Below, in pieces: positions 42,640 to 54,218 of a stretch of DNA of 64,000 nucleotides. Under the pieces are notes generated by a model. The model made no database searches. It was not told where the DNA came from and saw only the letters and a program-made list of their open reading frames with translations. Position numbers and translations under genes: made by a program. This DNA is from Nectonema munidae (taxonomy: Eukaryota > Nematomorpha > Nectonematoida > Nectonematidae). The stretch's first letter is position 1. The number at the start of each line of letters is the position of its first letter. The stretch covers positions 124,001 to 188,000 of the forward strand of contig JAUIRK010001007.1 in NCBI GenBank assembly GCA_030549495.1. Reading direction: 5' to 3'.

Positions 42640-43560
42640 AAAATATATATAATAAAATATACCTTCAAATTTTACATAAAATATATGTTTTTATACTAAA
42701 TCGGTCATGCTGTTTTCACTTTTTACATTTAGGATTAGAAAATACCTATAAGTGTTCATCAAATTTGCGGTTTACTTCTGAAAATTGTCTCCAAAAACAT
42801 TCCTTCAAATTTTACATAAAATATATGTTTTTATACTAAATCGGCCATGCTGGTTTCATTTTTTACGTTTAGGGTGTGAAAATACCTATAAGTGTTCATC
42901 AAATTTGCGGTTTACTTCTAAAAATTGTCTCCAAAAACATTCATTCAAATTTTTATGGACTCAATTTTTGCAGTTTGAATTTGAAAATACATATAAGTAT
43001 CAATCAAATTTGCGTTTAGTTCTAAAAATTTTTTCCAAAAATATTGATTCAAATTTTACATGAAATATATGTTTTTATAGCAAATAGATCATGATAATTT
43101 CATTTCTGAACACAGTTTTCGCATTTAGAGGTTTTACTGCTAGTGTCAATCAAATTTGCGGTTTATGTCTGAAAACTATATCCCAAAATATTCTCTCTAA
43201 TTTTACATAAAATATATGTTTTTATACCAATTCGACCATGATAATTTTAATTTCTGAAATTATTTTTTGAATTTAGAGGTTTTAAATTTCTTAAAGTATC
43301 AATCAAATGTTCAATTTACGTCTAATGTCTACAGAAATATTTTTGAAATTTAAATAAAATATCTCTTTTTATGCGCTGGTTTCATTTTTGGATTCAGGTT
43401 TGGCATTTATGGTTCTAAAATATCTGAAAGCTTCAATCAGATTTGCGGTTTACTTCTAGATACTGTCTTCAATAATATTTTCAAAAAAAAATATCTGTTT
43501 TATACCAAATCGACTGTTTATTTTATTTCTCTACTGGATTTTGGATAATAATACGGTTAA
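42640..43560 (+). repeat. A satellite array, copy I
   Basis: About six ~150-bp units with the phrases ACATAAAATATATGTTTTTA, ACCTATAAGTGTTCATC, TTGCGGTTTACTTCTGAAAA and TCTCCAAAAACATTC. Units are diverged from one another, more so toward the right end. The 42633-43063 open frames are by-products. Confidence 0.8.
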
Positions 43561-44689
43561 AAAATATCTCGAAGTGGCAATTGAATTAGTAATGTATGCG
43601 TTAAAATCAGTTCTGTAAAAAAATTTCAAAAAATGGCTGCATATTAGGTATATAGTAAAAATATACTTTTTTTTTGTATATTTTGACTTATAATACTTTC
43701 TACAATCATCTTGAGTATGAAATATTTATTTAAAAAAACAAAACGTATTATAAAATCTTTTGAAAATTTGTATGAGAGAAGGAACCAAGTTGAAAACTAA
43801 TTGAAAAGAGAACATGTGATCAAAACAAATAATTAAAAAAAATATGTATCTTGACTAAATGGAAGATCTAGCATGTTCTAATGAACTAGGAAGTGGTTTA
43901 ATTATATAATATTAGATTCTTCAAAAAAGATTTTGACTGTGAAAAAGAAGTTCCTCTTTTACAAATGAAAAATATTTAAATCTATGGCTTATCTTCTAGG
44001 ATTACAATTAACATTTAGCAAAGATGGTAGGAAATCTGAAAATTTAGAATAGGTCAGATTTATCAAAAATGGCACAGATGCCAATATGTGAGAATTTAGT
44101 TACTATCAATGTATTTTTAATTTAAATTGAATTTGTCCATCTTTTTCCTTTTGCGTCAAAGAGATAATTTTTTAGATGAAGAACGTGGACAACTTTTTGT
44201 AATTGAACAATGAATATCACGAATGATTCATCAGAAAAAAATGAGATTGGTTGACAAATATTCAGGCCTGATAAAATATACGATACTGATAAAAAAAGTC
44301 TAAGATCATCAAGAAGATTCTTTAATCGGAATGCTTTGAGAGAGGAAAAAAGTAATTTTATCATTATAAAAAATTTTTCGAACACACATTGAAGAATATA
44401 AATTTCTAATGAAAAAAGAGCTACCGAGAAAGGATCATCATGGAATGAATAGCAAAATTAGATACTGTAAATTATAATATGACTTAGAGACTACGAGCCG
44501 ATAACGAATTTGTAGCCAAAAAGATGGAGGTCCTATCGAGTTACATAAGTTACTGTAGAATGAAATATTTTGAGTGAATTAAACACCTAAGGTTGGTTTA
44601 TTAAATAAATTGAGAAAATAATTGCCAGAGAAATACTGCAAGTAGAAGTTATTTTTATGTTTATATATTTGACATTGATTTACAGGTTT

Positions 44690-45770
44690 AATCCATTTTT
44701 TGACAAGTTTTATTGATTTCATAAAAAATGAACATCACCATTAAATTATACATACTTGAAATGTATAAAAAACTTTGAAAGAATCAAAATTTTAATTTTG
44801 ACATGAGCTGTCATATTTAAATTATTTTGTCAGGTTTGACTAATTTTTATAAAAAAAAAAGGAATATAACCAGTAAACACACCCTACTTGAAAAAGGGTA
44901 TATGTGTGTAAAATGCCATACACGGTAAACTTCATCATCTCCCTATACTTTCTATTAAATGTAATTCCCTAATTCAAAAAACCGTGCCTGATCCTTTCTT
45001 TTTGGCAATTTTTTGACAGTTTTGATTGATTTTCATTAAAAAGAAAGATTTTCACCACTGAATTACGCATGCTTAAAAATGGGTATATATGTGTAAAAAA
45101 CTTTATATTATTACTTAAAAAGTTTCTTTTTAAGATGAGCTGTCATATATAAATCAATGCTTTGATTGATTTTTATAAAAAAAAATGAATATCACCGCTG
45201 AATTCAGCATGCTTGAAAATGGGTGTATATGTGTAAAAAACTATATAATTAAGATAAAAAGTTTCTTTTTTGAGATGAGCTGTCATATGTAAATCACTTT
45301 TTTTGACAGGTTTGAATGATTTTCATAAAAATGAATATCACTAATGAATTCAGCATCCTTGAAAATGGGTATATATGTGTAAAAAACATTATATAATTTT
45401 TAGATAAAAAGCTTCTTTTTTTAGATGAGCTGTCACATTTAGATCAATTTTTTGACAGTTTGATTGATTTTCATAAAAAATGAATATCGCCACTGAATTC
45501 AGCATATTTGAAAATGGGTATACATGTGTAAAAAACTATATAATTCTTTAGATAAAAAGTTTCTTTTTGAGATGAGCTGTCACATTTAGATCAATTTTTT
45601 GACAGGTTTGATTGATTTTCATAAAAAATGAATATCATCACTGAATTAAGCATATTTGAAAATGGGTATACATGTGTAAAAAACTTTATATAATTATTTA
45701 AATAAAAAGTTCCTTTTTGAGATGAGCTGTCAAATATAAATCAATTTTTCAATAGGTTTTAGCGGTTCAG
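44690..45770 (+). repeat. B satellite array, copy I
   Basis: Six to seven ~148-bp units with GATGAGCTGTCACATTTAG, TTGACAGGTTTGATTGATTT, AATATCACCACTGAATTCAG and AAATGGGTATACATGTGTAA. Later units are more alike than the first. Confidence 0.85.
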
Positions 45771-45893
45771 TAAATCTTAACAAAATATATAATCTACAAA
45801 AAGGGCTCTAAAAATAGTGTTCAATAAGTCCACACGGTCAAATTCCAATACTCTTTTCCATACAAATAAATTGTTAAAAATTAAAGATATATA

Positions 45894-46545
45894 CAGTAAA
45901 ACTTGTCTACAGCGACTTGATTTTGCTGCTAAAAAAAGTCGCTGTAGACAGAGGGTCGTTAGAGAGAGGTTCAAAAATAGATAGGCTATATTTTAATTAA
46001 AGAAAAATAATACAAAGAGGTAAAAACATATGACTTTATTTATAAAAATTAATGTTTTTTTTAGAAATGTTTCAAGATTCGTCTGTTTCAAATTAGACAT
46101 TTGATGATTTTCAACACAATCAAGTGCACTTTTTGCTAAGTTGAAAAGAGTCTTGGACTTTATTAGAAGCCAACCATTAGAAGCTTTAAAATTGACATCA
46201 CCAACTTCTCCTGCAATCTGTATAGCCTTCTCTCGAATCATCACATCAGAAATAGGAATATTTTTTGCTCTCATTACACAAAACCACTCGAAAATTGAAG
46301 TATTAACTTTTTCGTGAGATAATCTAACTGTTAATGTTTTACATTTTGAATTGATACCTGTATTCCACATTTGTTTAATTTTTTCTTTATTTTTGATATT
46401 TTGAATCTGTGTCTTTCCAAGATGATAATCTTCAGCTAGCTTATAACATGGAACACCACTTCCATTTTTATCGATAACTTCGATTTTTTGCTTGATGTTA
46501 AGGTAACAGCGTTTTACTTTTTTTGCCTCTAAAAAATAAACAAGA
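45894..46545 (-). pseudogene. Tigger deletion derivative: CENP-B DNA-binding domain without DDE
   Basis: The minus-strand reading 46530-46000 gives KKVKRCYLNIKQKIEVIDKN, LAEDYHLGKTQIQNIKNK (first CENP-B HTH), then IFEWFCVMRAKNIPISDVMI and FKASNGWLL (second HTH). It then jumps directly to a C-terminal-like segment (NLKQTNLETFLKK). The DDE catalytic domain is absent. A Tigger-type end, CAGTAAAACTTGTCTACAGC, follows a TA at 45892-45893, 3' of the frame. This looks like an internally deleted copy that keeps an open DNA-binding frame. The opposite TIR was not found. An acceptor-like TTTTTTAG precedes the frame. Confidence 0.7.
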
Positions 46546-48998
46546 TGTTTATTTTAATGTGAGATAAAAATCTAAGAGTAATTTCAAATAGAAGGTATTT
46601 ATTAAAATAAAATTCCTCATTTACTCATTACTTTTAATTTTAAATTATAGATGTGCATTTTCTCTATTCTCAAACAAATAGGAAAAAGTCGGTTTTTAAA
46701 TTTAAAAAATCTCTCAAATTTTTTACTAATAAAATTCTTAAAAAAATGATATTTATTTAATAAGGTTCAAATCTTTGAGATTTTACTTGATTAAAATTAT
46801 AGAATAACTATTACACTGAATATTATACACTAAATTTATAGCCATATAAATTTTGTAATAAAAAAAAGCTGTGACTAGTCAAATTAACACCCCACGGTAC
46901 CTTTACCTTTACCTAGAAAACCTTACATAAAAAAAAATTTTAAAACAAAATATAAAAAAATAATTATACAGTTGAAGTAATTTGAAAAATAAAGATAAAA
47001 TAATTAATAAATATAAAAAAATTAAATAATAGTCTTTAAGTTTTTATTTAAAGTTAAAAATATTTTTAATAGATAAAATTTGAAAAACCACTTGTAGCCA
47101 TTTTAGAACTTTGATAAAATAAAATGGTATTTTAAATAAGAGGTAAATTACCAAAAAAAACGTTAAATAAGGTCGCATCTCGCATAACACAGGGTCGTAT
47201 AATAAAGGTAAAAAATCTATTCATATTCTAATAAACAAACTTTTGAAAAAAATCTAGCTTGGCTTCTTTTACATTCAAGTTATTGAATGAGAAACTTCAT
47301 ATAGTGTTTCAGAATCTTTTTTCTCCCAATTTATCTTTCCGATGTTTATTACCTTCGCTCAACCGGCAAGTTCACCTTTCCTTTTTTAGGGATAGAAAAT
47401 TTCGATAGTTTCGAATGCTAAAAAGTTCTACAATAAAAATCCTGATATATTTTAAAACACATTCAGTCTTTCTAATTTAAAGAAAAAACTTCATAAAGAA
47501 ATTGTTTCATGCTATGTTGATATTAACTCATGTCTTTAAACGTTTCAACTTCTTTTTCCACTTTCAACACTTTGCAAGCATCTCAGCCTATCGTAGCAAG
47601 TGTTCAAAAACTTCCCTCTTGCTCTAACTCCGTTTTGAATATATTCATTTTCATATATTCTATCTTCATTACAATTTTTTTCTAATAATCCATGTATTCA
47701 TGTTTACTTTGATATATAATAATTTGTGCATAAAATTTTTATTTTTTTGGGTTATTATAGCAAGCGGCTCCACTAAGCCTTTTAATGATCTAGCTTATAG
47801 GGAATAAATTTCTTTTTATTCTTCTAATTCTGAAAGTTTTAAATAAAAGCATGCTTATATTATTTAAATTTTGAATATTCTTAAAAAAGATACTTCTTAA
47901 CTCTTCTCACATAATACAGCTCAACTTTTGTGCATATATGAGTTTTTATGTAAAAAAATATATATATTTTTTTTCAAATTACTTGAATTTCAATAATATG
48001 ATACTCGTGTGTATTTTTGTTTTCTTTTTTAGATGAGTGCTTTTGCGTTTTTTCTGACAAAATAGGCTACGAAAAATAATTTCGAATTTCCCTACCAATT
48101 ACAATCTCCTACAAAAATCTAAGCAAGTTTCCAGTTTCCTCTTTTCAATCTCCTCTCTCTTCTTTCTTTATTCAACTTCTCTTATCAAACAAGAATAGCT
48201 TATTTTGTGTTCCCTACTTATATATACATTTATAAAAAAAAATATATAAATACATGTATAATTATATATAATCTTAGCATGTTATTGTAAATGAAAATCA
48301 TATATTTAGGAGTTTTTTTTTTATATCCTTTATGTTTGTCTTGATGTCAATCAATTGATCTTCGTTTTTAATCGTCTTCTCAGGATTTTTTTTCTCCTTT
48401 TTTTCACAATGTTTTGTTTTTGAACAATCTATTTTTACATATGTTGTTAAAATTTTTTTTTTGGTGTGACAAGAACCTAATTGGTTTGCTCCACCTTCTT
48501 TTTATATTTCAGATTATTTTTATAATTCTTTTTTCTAAAATAAATAAATAGAAAAATAGAAATATAGTTTTTTAAAAATTTCTTCTTTTTGTCTTAAAAT
48601 GTCTAAAGGCATAATGGAGTAAATAGTAATTTTAAATCGTCTAAACATATTCTTTACAATTGACTTATTATCTATTATTTTTTAATATACGTGTATATAT
48701 TTATATATTAGGAATAATATATAATATTATAAACACAAAGAAATCGTGTAATTTAGGATTTAAATATATTATTCAACAAAACTAAAATTTATTTTATTCC
48801 AATATTTTACAAGGAGTAAAAGTTACAATAATTAAAAGGGAGGTAAAAATCAATTTGTGAAATTAATTATAATAATTTTTTTTAAATTGAAATTAATTAT
48901 GTAGGCTAGGAGTGTTTTGTAACTAGCTGACAAAATCATTGAGGTTGTCGTCTTTATAATACCATTTTTGTTGATAGAATATAGGCGTTTTTTATTTT
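46546..48998. other. AT-rich spacer between the two satellite blocks
   Basis: No gene. A short fragment at 46885-46916 matches the tail of the SINE family in opposite orientation (ACGGTACCTTTACCTTTACC). A segment near 47165-47210 (GGTCGCATCTCGCATAACAC) loosely resembles Tigger end sequence. Otherwise A/T runs. Confidence 0.4.
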
Positions 48999-49244
48999 GT
49001 CATGGTAGTTGAATGACCCCTTTATGTCCAAAACTGTCAATCAAAATAAAAAAATTTATTTTTCAGCAAAATTTTGACATTATCTGTACTTAACCTTATA
49101 ACTTAGGATCTATATTATATAATACCCTGAAAATTTATAATTATATACAGTTTAGAACGCATAACACTTTATATATTTAATTTTTTCAATAATCATGGCT
49201 ACTTTTTAGAAAATGTCAATCAAAATTTTGATTGATCAAAAATA

Positions 49245-50770
49245 TATCTAATAAAATATACTTTCAAATTTTACATAAAATATATGTTTTTATACTAAAT
49301 TGGTCATACTGTTTTCATTTCTGAACTCATTTTTTACATTTAGGATATGAAAATACCTATATGTGTTAATCAAATTTGCAGTTTACTTCTGAAAATTGTC
49401 TCCAAAAACATTCCTTCACATTTTACATAAAATATATGTTTTATACCAAATCGATCATGTTGTTTTCATTTCTTGACTCATTTTTTACATTTAGGATTTG
49501 AAAATACCTATAAGTGTTAATCAAATTTGCGGTAACTTCTGAAAATTGTCTCCAAAAACATTCCTTCACATACATAAAAACATATGTGTTATACTAAATC
49601 GGACATGCTGGTTTCATTTCTGGATTCATTTTTTTACGTTTAGGATCTGAAAATACCTATAAGTGTTAATTAAATTTGCGGTTTACTTCTAAAAATTATC
49701 TCCAAATACATTCATTCAAATTTTACAATGAAATATATGTTTTATACCAAATCAACCATGCTGTTTTCATTTCTGAACTCATTTTTCACATTTAGAGGTT
49801 TTAAAATATCAGTCAAAATTTGCGGTTTACTTCTAAAAGCTATCTCCAAAAATATTCTATAAATTTTACATGAAATATTTGTTTTAATACCAAATCGATC
49901 ATGCTGTTTTCATTTTTGAACTCATTTTTTACATTTAGGATTTGGAAATACCTATAAGTATTAATCAAATTTGCGGTTTACTTCTGAAAATTGTCTCCAA
50001 AAATATTTTCTTGAAATATATGTTTTAATACCAAATCAATCATGCTAGTTTCATTTCTGGACTCATTTTTTACGTTTAGGATGTGAAAATACATATAAGT
50101 GTTAATCATATTTGCGGTTTACTTCTAAAAATTGTCTCCAAAAACATTCATTCAAATTTTACAATTAAATATATGTTTTTATACCAAATCAACAATGCTA
50201 GTTTCATTTATGGACTCAATTTTTGCAGTTTGAATTTGAAAATACATATAAGTATCAATTAAATTTGCGTTTAGTTCTAAAATTTGTTTTTATAGCAAAT
50301 ATATCATGATGATTTCATTTCTGAACACAGTTTTCGCATTTAGAGGTTTTACTGCTAGTGTCAATCAAATTTGCTGTTTATGTTTGAAAACTATATCCCA
50401 AAATATTCTCTCTAATTTTACATGAAATATATTTTTTTATACCAATTCGACCATGATAATTTTTATTTCTGAAATCATTTTTTGCATTTAGAGGTTTTAA
50501 ATGTCTGAAAGTGTCAATCAAATTTTCGATTTACGTCTAATGTCTACAGAAATATTTTTGAAATTTAAATAAAATATCTGTTTTTATGCCAAATGGAAGA
50601 TGCTGATTTCATTTTTGGACTCAGGTTTGGCATTTATGGTTTTAAAGTATCTGAAAGCTTGAATCAGATTTGCGGTTTACTTCTAGATACTGCCTTTAAA
50701 AATATTTTCAAAAAAATAAAATATCTATTTTATACCAAATCGAATATGCTTATTTTATTTCTGTACTGGA
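49245..50770 (+). repeat. A satellite array, copy II
   Basis: About nine to ten units of the same ~150-bp sequence as 42640-43560, with additional units relative to copy I. The flanking sequence (for example GACTACGAGCCGATAACGAA at about 44490 and 51660) is also duplicated, so the two arrays are parts of a block-level direct duplication. Confidence 0.8.
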
Positions 50771-51839
50771 TTTTGGATAATACGGTTAAAAAATATCTCG
50801 AAGTGGCAATTGAATTAGTAATGTATGCCTGAAAATCAGTTCTGTAAAAAAATTTCAAAAAATGGCTGCATATTAGGAATATAGTAAAAATATACTTTTT
50901 TTTTTGTATATTTTGGTTTATAATACTTTCTACAATCATCTTGAGTATGAAATATTTATTAAAAAAAATAAAACGTATTATAAAATCTTTTGAAAATTTG
51001 TATGAGAGAAGGAACCAAGTTGAAAACTAATTGAAAAGAGAACATGTGATCAAAACAAATTTTTTTACTGTGAAAAAAAAGTTCCTCTTTTACAAATGAA
51101 AAATATTTAAATCTATAGCTTATCATCTAGGATTACAGTTAACATTTAGCTAAGATGGGTAGGAAATCTGAAAATTTAGAATAGGTCAGATTTATCAAAA
51201 ATGCACAGGTGCCAATATGTAAGAATTTAGTCACTATCAAGATATTTTTAATTTAAATTGAATTTGTCCATCTTTTTTCTTTTGTGTCAAAGAGATAATT
51301 TTTTAGATGAAGAACGTTGACAACTTTTTGTAATTGAACAATCAACATCACGAATGATTCATCAGAAAAAATCCTTTGAAATAAGAGTGGTTGACAAATA
51401 TTTAGGCCTGATAATAAAATACACGATAAAAATATCGTGTATATAGTTATTTTTATATAAGATAAAAATGTCTAAGATCATCAAGAAGATTCTTTAATCA
51501 GAATGCTTTGAGAGAGGAAAAAAGTCATTTTATCCTTATAAAAAATTTTTCAAACACACATTAAAGAATATAAATTTCTAATGAAAAAAGAGCTACCAAG
51601 AAAGGATCATCATAGAATGAATAGCAAAATTACATACTGTAAATTATAATATGACGTAGAGACTACGAGCCGATAACGAATTTGTAGCCGAAAAGATGGA
51701 GGTCCTATCGAGTTACATAAGTTACTGTAGAATGAAATATTTTGAGTGAATTAAACACCTAAAGTTAGTTTATTAAATAAATTAAAAAAATAATTACCAG
51801 AGAAATACTGCAAGTAGAAGTTATTTTTATGTTTATATA

Positions 51840-52545
51840 TAAAAAGTTCCTTTTTGAGATGAGCTGTCACATTTAGATAAATTTTTTGACAGGTTTGATT
51901 GATTTTCATAAAAAATGAATATCACCAATGAATTCAGCTTACTTGAAAATGGGTATACATGTGTAAAAAACTTTATATAATTATTTAGATAAAAAGTTTC
52001 TTTTTTGAGATGAGCTGTCACATTTAGATCAATTTTTTGACAGGTTTGATTGATTTTCATAAAAAATAAATATCACCACTGAATTCAGCATATTTGAAAA
52101 TGGGTATACATGTGTAAAAAACTTTATATACTTATTTAGATAAAAAGTTCCTTTTTGAGATGAGCTGTCACATTTAGATCAATTTTTTGACAGGTTTGAT
52201 TGATTTTCATAAAAAATTAATATCACCACTGAATTCAGCTTACTTGAAAATGGGTATACATGTGTAAAAAACTTTATATAATTATTTAGATAAAAAGTTT
52301 CTTTTTTGAGATGAGCTGTCACATTTAGATCAATTTTTTGACAGGTTTGATTGATTTTCATAAAAAATGAATATCACCACTGAATTCAGCATACTTGAAA
52401 ATGGGTATACATGTGTAAAAAACTTTATATACTTATTTAGATAAAAAGTTCCTTTTTGAGATGAGCTGTCAAATATAAATCAATTTTTTGACAGGTTTGA
52501 TTGATTTTGATAAAAATGGACATCACCACTGAATTCAGCATCGTT
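51840..52545 (+). repeat. B satellite array, copy II
   Basis: Five ~150-bp units nearly identical to each other, more homogeneous than in copy I. GATGAGCTGTC starts recur at about 51858, 52007, 52159, 52309 and 52460. Confidence 0.85.
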
Positions 52546-52666
52546 GAAATATATATGTAACATTAAAAATATTTATAAAAACTTATTAATCTCTGAGAAA
52601 AATAGGGGGCACTTTACGCCCCCAGCACTTGAGCGGACAAATTTTGCCCAGCACTAATAGGGTTAA

Positions 52667-54081
52667 CAAGCTATAAAAAACTACATTCCTATAAATTTAT
52701 AACAAGTCCTACAAAAAAAGAATGGGAATCAAAGAAAATAAGTATCCTTATTTTTTTATTTTTTTATATCTTAAAATTAGATAATATTAAAAAACTCTAT
52801 TATCCACAAAATAGAAAACTATTTTTAAAGATGTCCTCATTTAGACTATCCTGTAATGTGGTTTACTAGTTCTTTGTCTACTAACTGATTTATTTAAAAA
52901 ATATATTATATTATAACTTATATATACTATATATTGGTTTATTATTTAACAACTAGTTCAACTGGTATTTTTTAAGGAAATGTAATACTACTACCAAATA
53001 CAGGTAACTTGAGATTATTTGTGCTAGAAATAGATCATTTAAAATTTTTAGGTAAGTGAGTCTTTATTTGTGCAAATAAGAACGTTTTACATATAATAAG
53101 TTTTAGTAGGAAGAAAATTATAATAATTTTATGAGCAGGAAAAGTGAAAACAAATAAACTTGTAATTCAAAAGGCCAAATGTAAGCATGCAATGATGTAG
53201 TATTCTGAAATTGAGTTATAACGATAACCAAACATCTTTATAGATTTTTGTCTTGGTGCTGATGAATCATTGTCAGTTCATTCGCTCCCCATATGTTGCC
53301 TACGCAGACTAGCAAATTAAACTCTTAGGGCGAAATAAGTCCTAAGCTATCAAAGTATTAGAAATTATTTATCTTATTTTTTGTTAAAATCTGGCCCAAA
53401 ATGCAGACTGTCATATTTAGTAATGCGATTAATATTTTTAGAGTATAATCTAGCTACTGATATTCAGCTAAATAGTGGTGTGATGAATTTGACTTACTCT
53501 TATCAGTTGGTTGTATAAGGTTTTTTTAATTTTAAGATGGAACGAGGCTACATAAAAAGGATTAAGAGGATGCAGGTATCCCTTTGATTTAAAAAAAAAC
53601 TTAAAAAGTTATTTATGAAGACAATATAGAAAATTATATAAAATTGTTTTTTTATCTAAAAAAATGAAAATTTACCGCCCTTCTTACATACACTTAATTT
53701 TTTAAAATATTGACACCCGATTTGATTGATACATCTTTATGGATTCATCTGCAACATTTCTGATCAAAATTCTATCTAGTGGGTGTGTGCTACGTGCTTT
53801 AACCTTTGAAGGGGTAGAATTTTGAAGTGTTATCTCCTGATTTGTTTTCCAATACAATTGAATACATTCAAAGAAGACGCTTTTTATTTTTGGACACTTG
53901 TGTATCACTTGCGATAAGAGTCGTAGTCTTAGTCAGTATCTAATAAAATTTAGAAGCTGGAGTCGGTTTTTTTAGTTTTAAATAAAAAAATAAGTTTAAT
54001 TTTTGTAAGCATTGGCTCTTCTTTATTCAAAAGTGGAAGTAAGAGGTGGACTTAATTATTCTAAGTTTTTAAATTTATAGA
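52667..54081. other. AT-rich region without recognisable gene
   Basis: No supported gene. A TGTGATGAATT phrase at about 53482 matches the start of the LTR-like segment at 31267. A GGAGTCGG phrase near 53962 recurs near 8588. The minus frame 53702-53908 has no domain. Confidence 0.35.
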
Positions 54082-54218
54082 AAAGGTAAGGTATCACTCA
54101 TGGGGTGTTTTCATCGAGATGGCACACTTGCGCTGCTTGTATCGAACTATCAAAAAATGGGGTTTGATGTGGGATCGAACCTAAGACTTTTAGTTATCGA
54201 AACCCAGTACCTAACCAG
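54082..54218 (-). repeat. tRNA-derived SINE, split by the LINE
   Basis: The body and B-box region (GGGATCGAACCTAAGAC) match the family, especially the copy at 23509. The tRNA-like head stops at CTAACCAG, where the LINE begins. AACCAG recurs at 56571-56576, followed by a sequence that could be the missing head. Confidence 0.7.

Larger units (their letters stand above)
42274..52662. mobile_element. 10.4-kb TTAA-flanked element with satellite arrays
   Basis: TTAA at 42270-42273 and 52663-52666 directly flank inverted ends: CCCTATTAGTGCTCGG on the left, CCCTATTAGTGCTGGG read inward from the right. A second inverted segment (GGGGGCGTAAAACGCCCCCC left, a GGGGGCGTAAAGTGCCCCC counterpart right) lies just inside. 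Within are two direct copies of a ~3.4-kb block (42405-45770 and 48999-52545), each made of an A array, a unique spacer and a B array, separated by ~3.2 kb that includes a Tigger deletion derivative. No transposase of its own is visible, so it would be non-autonomous. TTAA with CCC ends suggests piggyBac; Kolobok is the alternative. A partial relative lies at 56932-57490. Confidence 0.6.

Noticed and set aside
42640-52545. CRISPR-like array
   Set aside because: Units are contiguous ~150-bp tandem repeats without unique spacers, in an animal genome.
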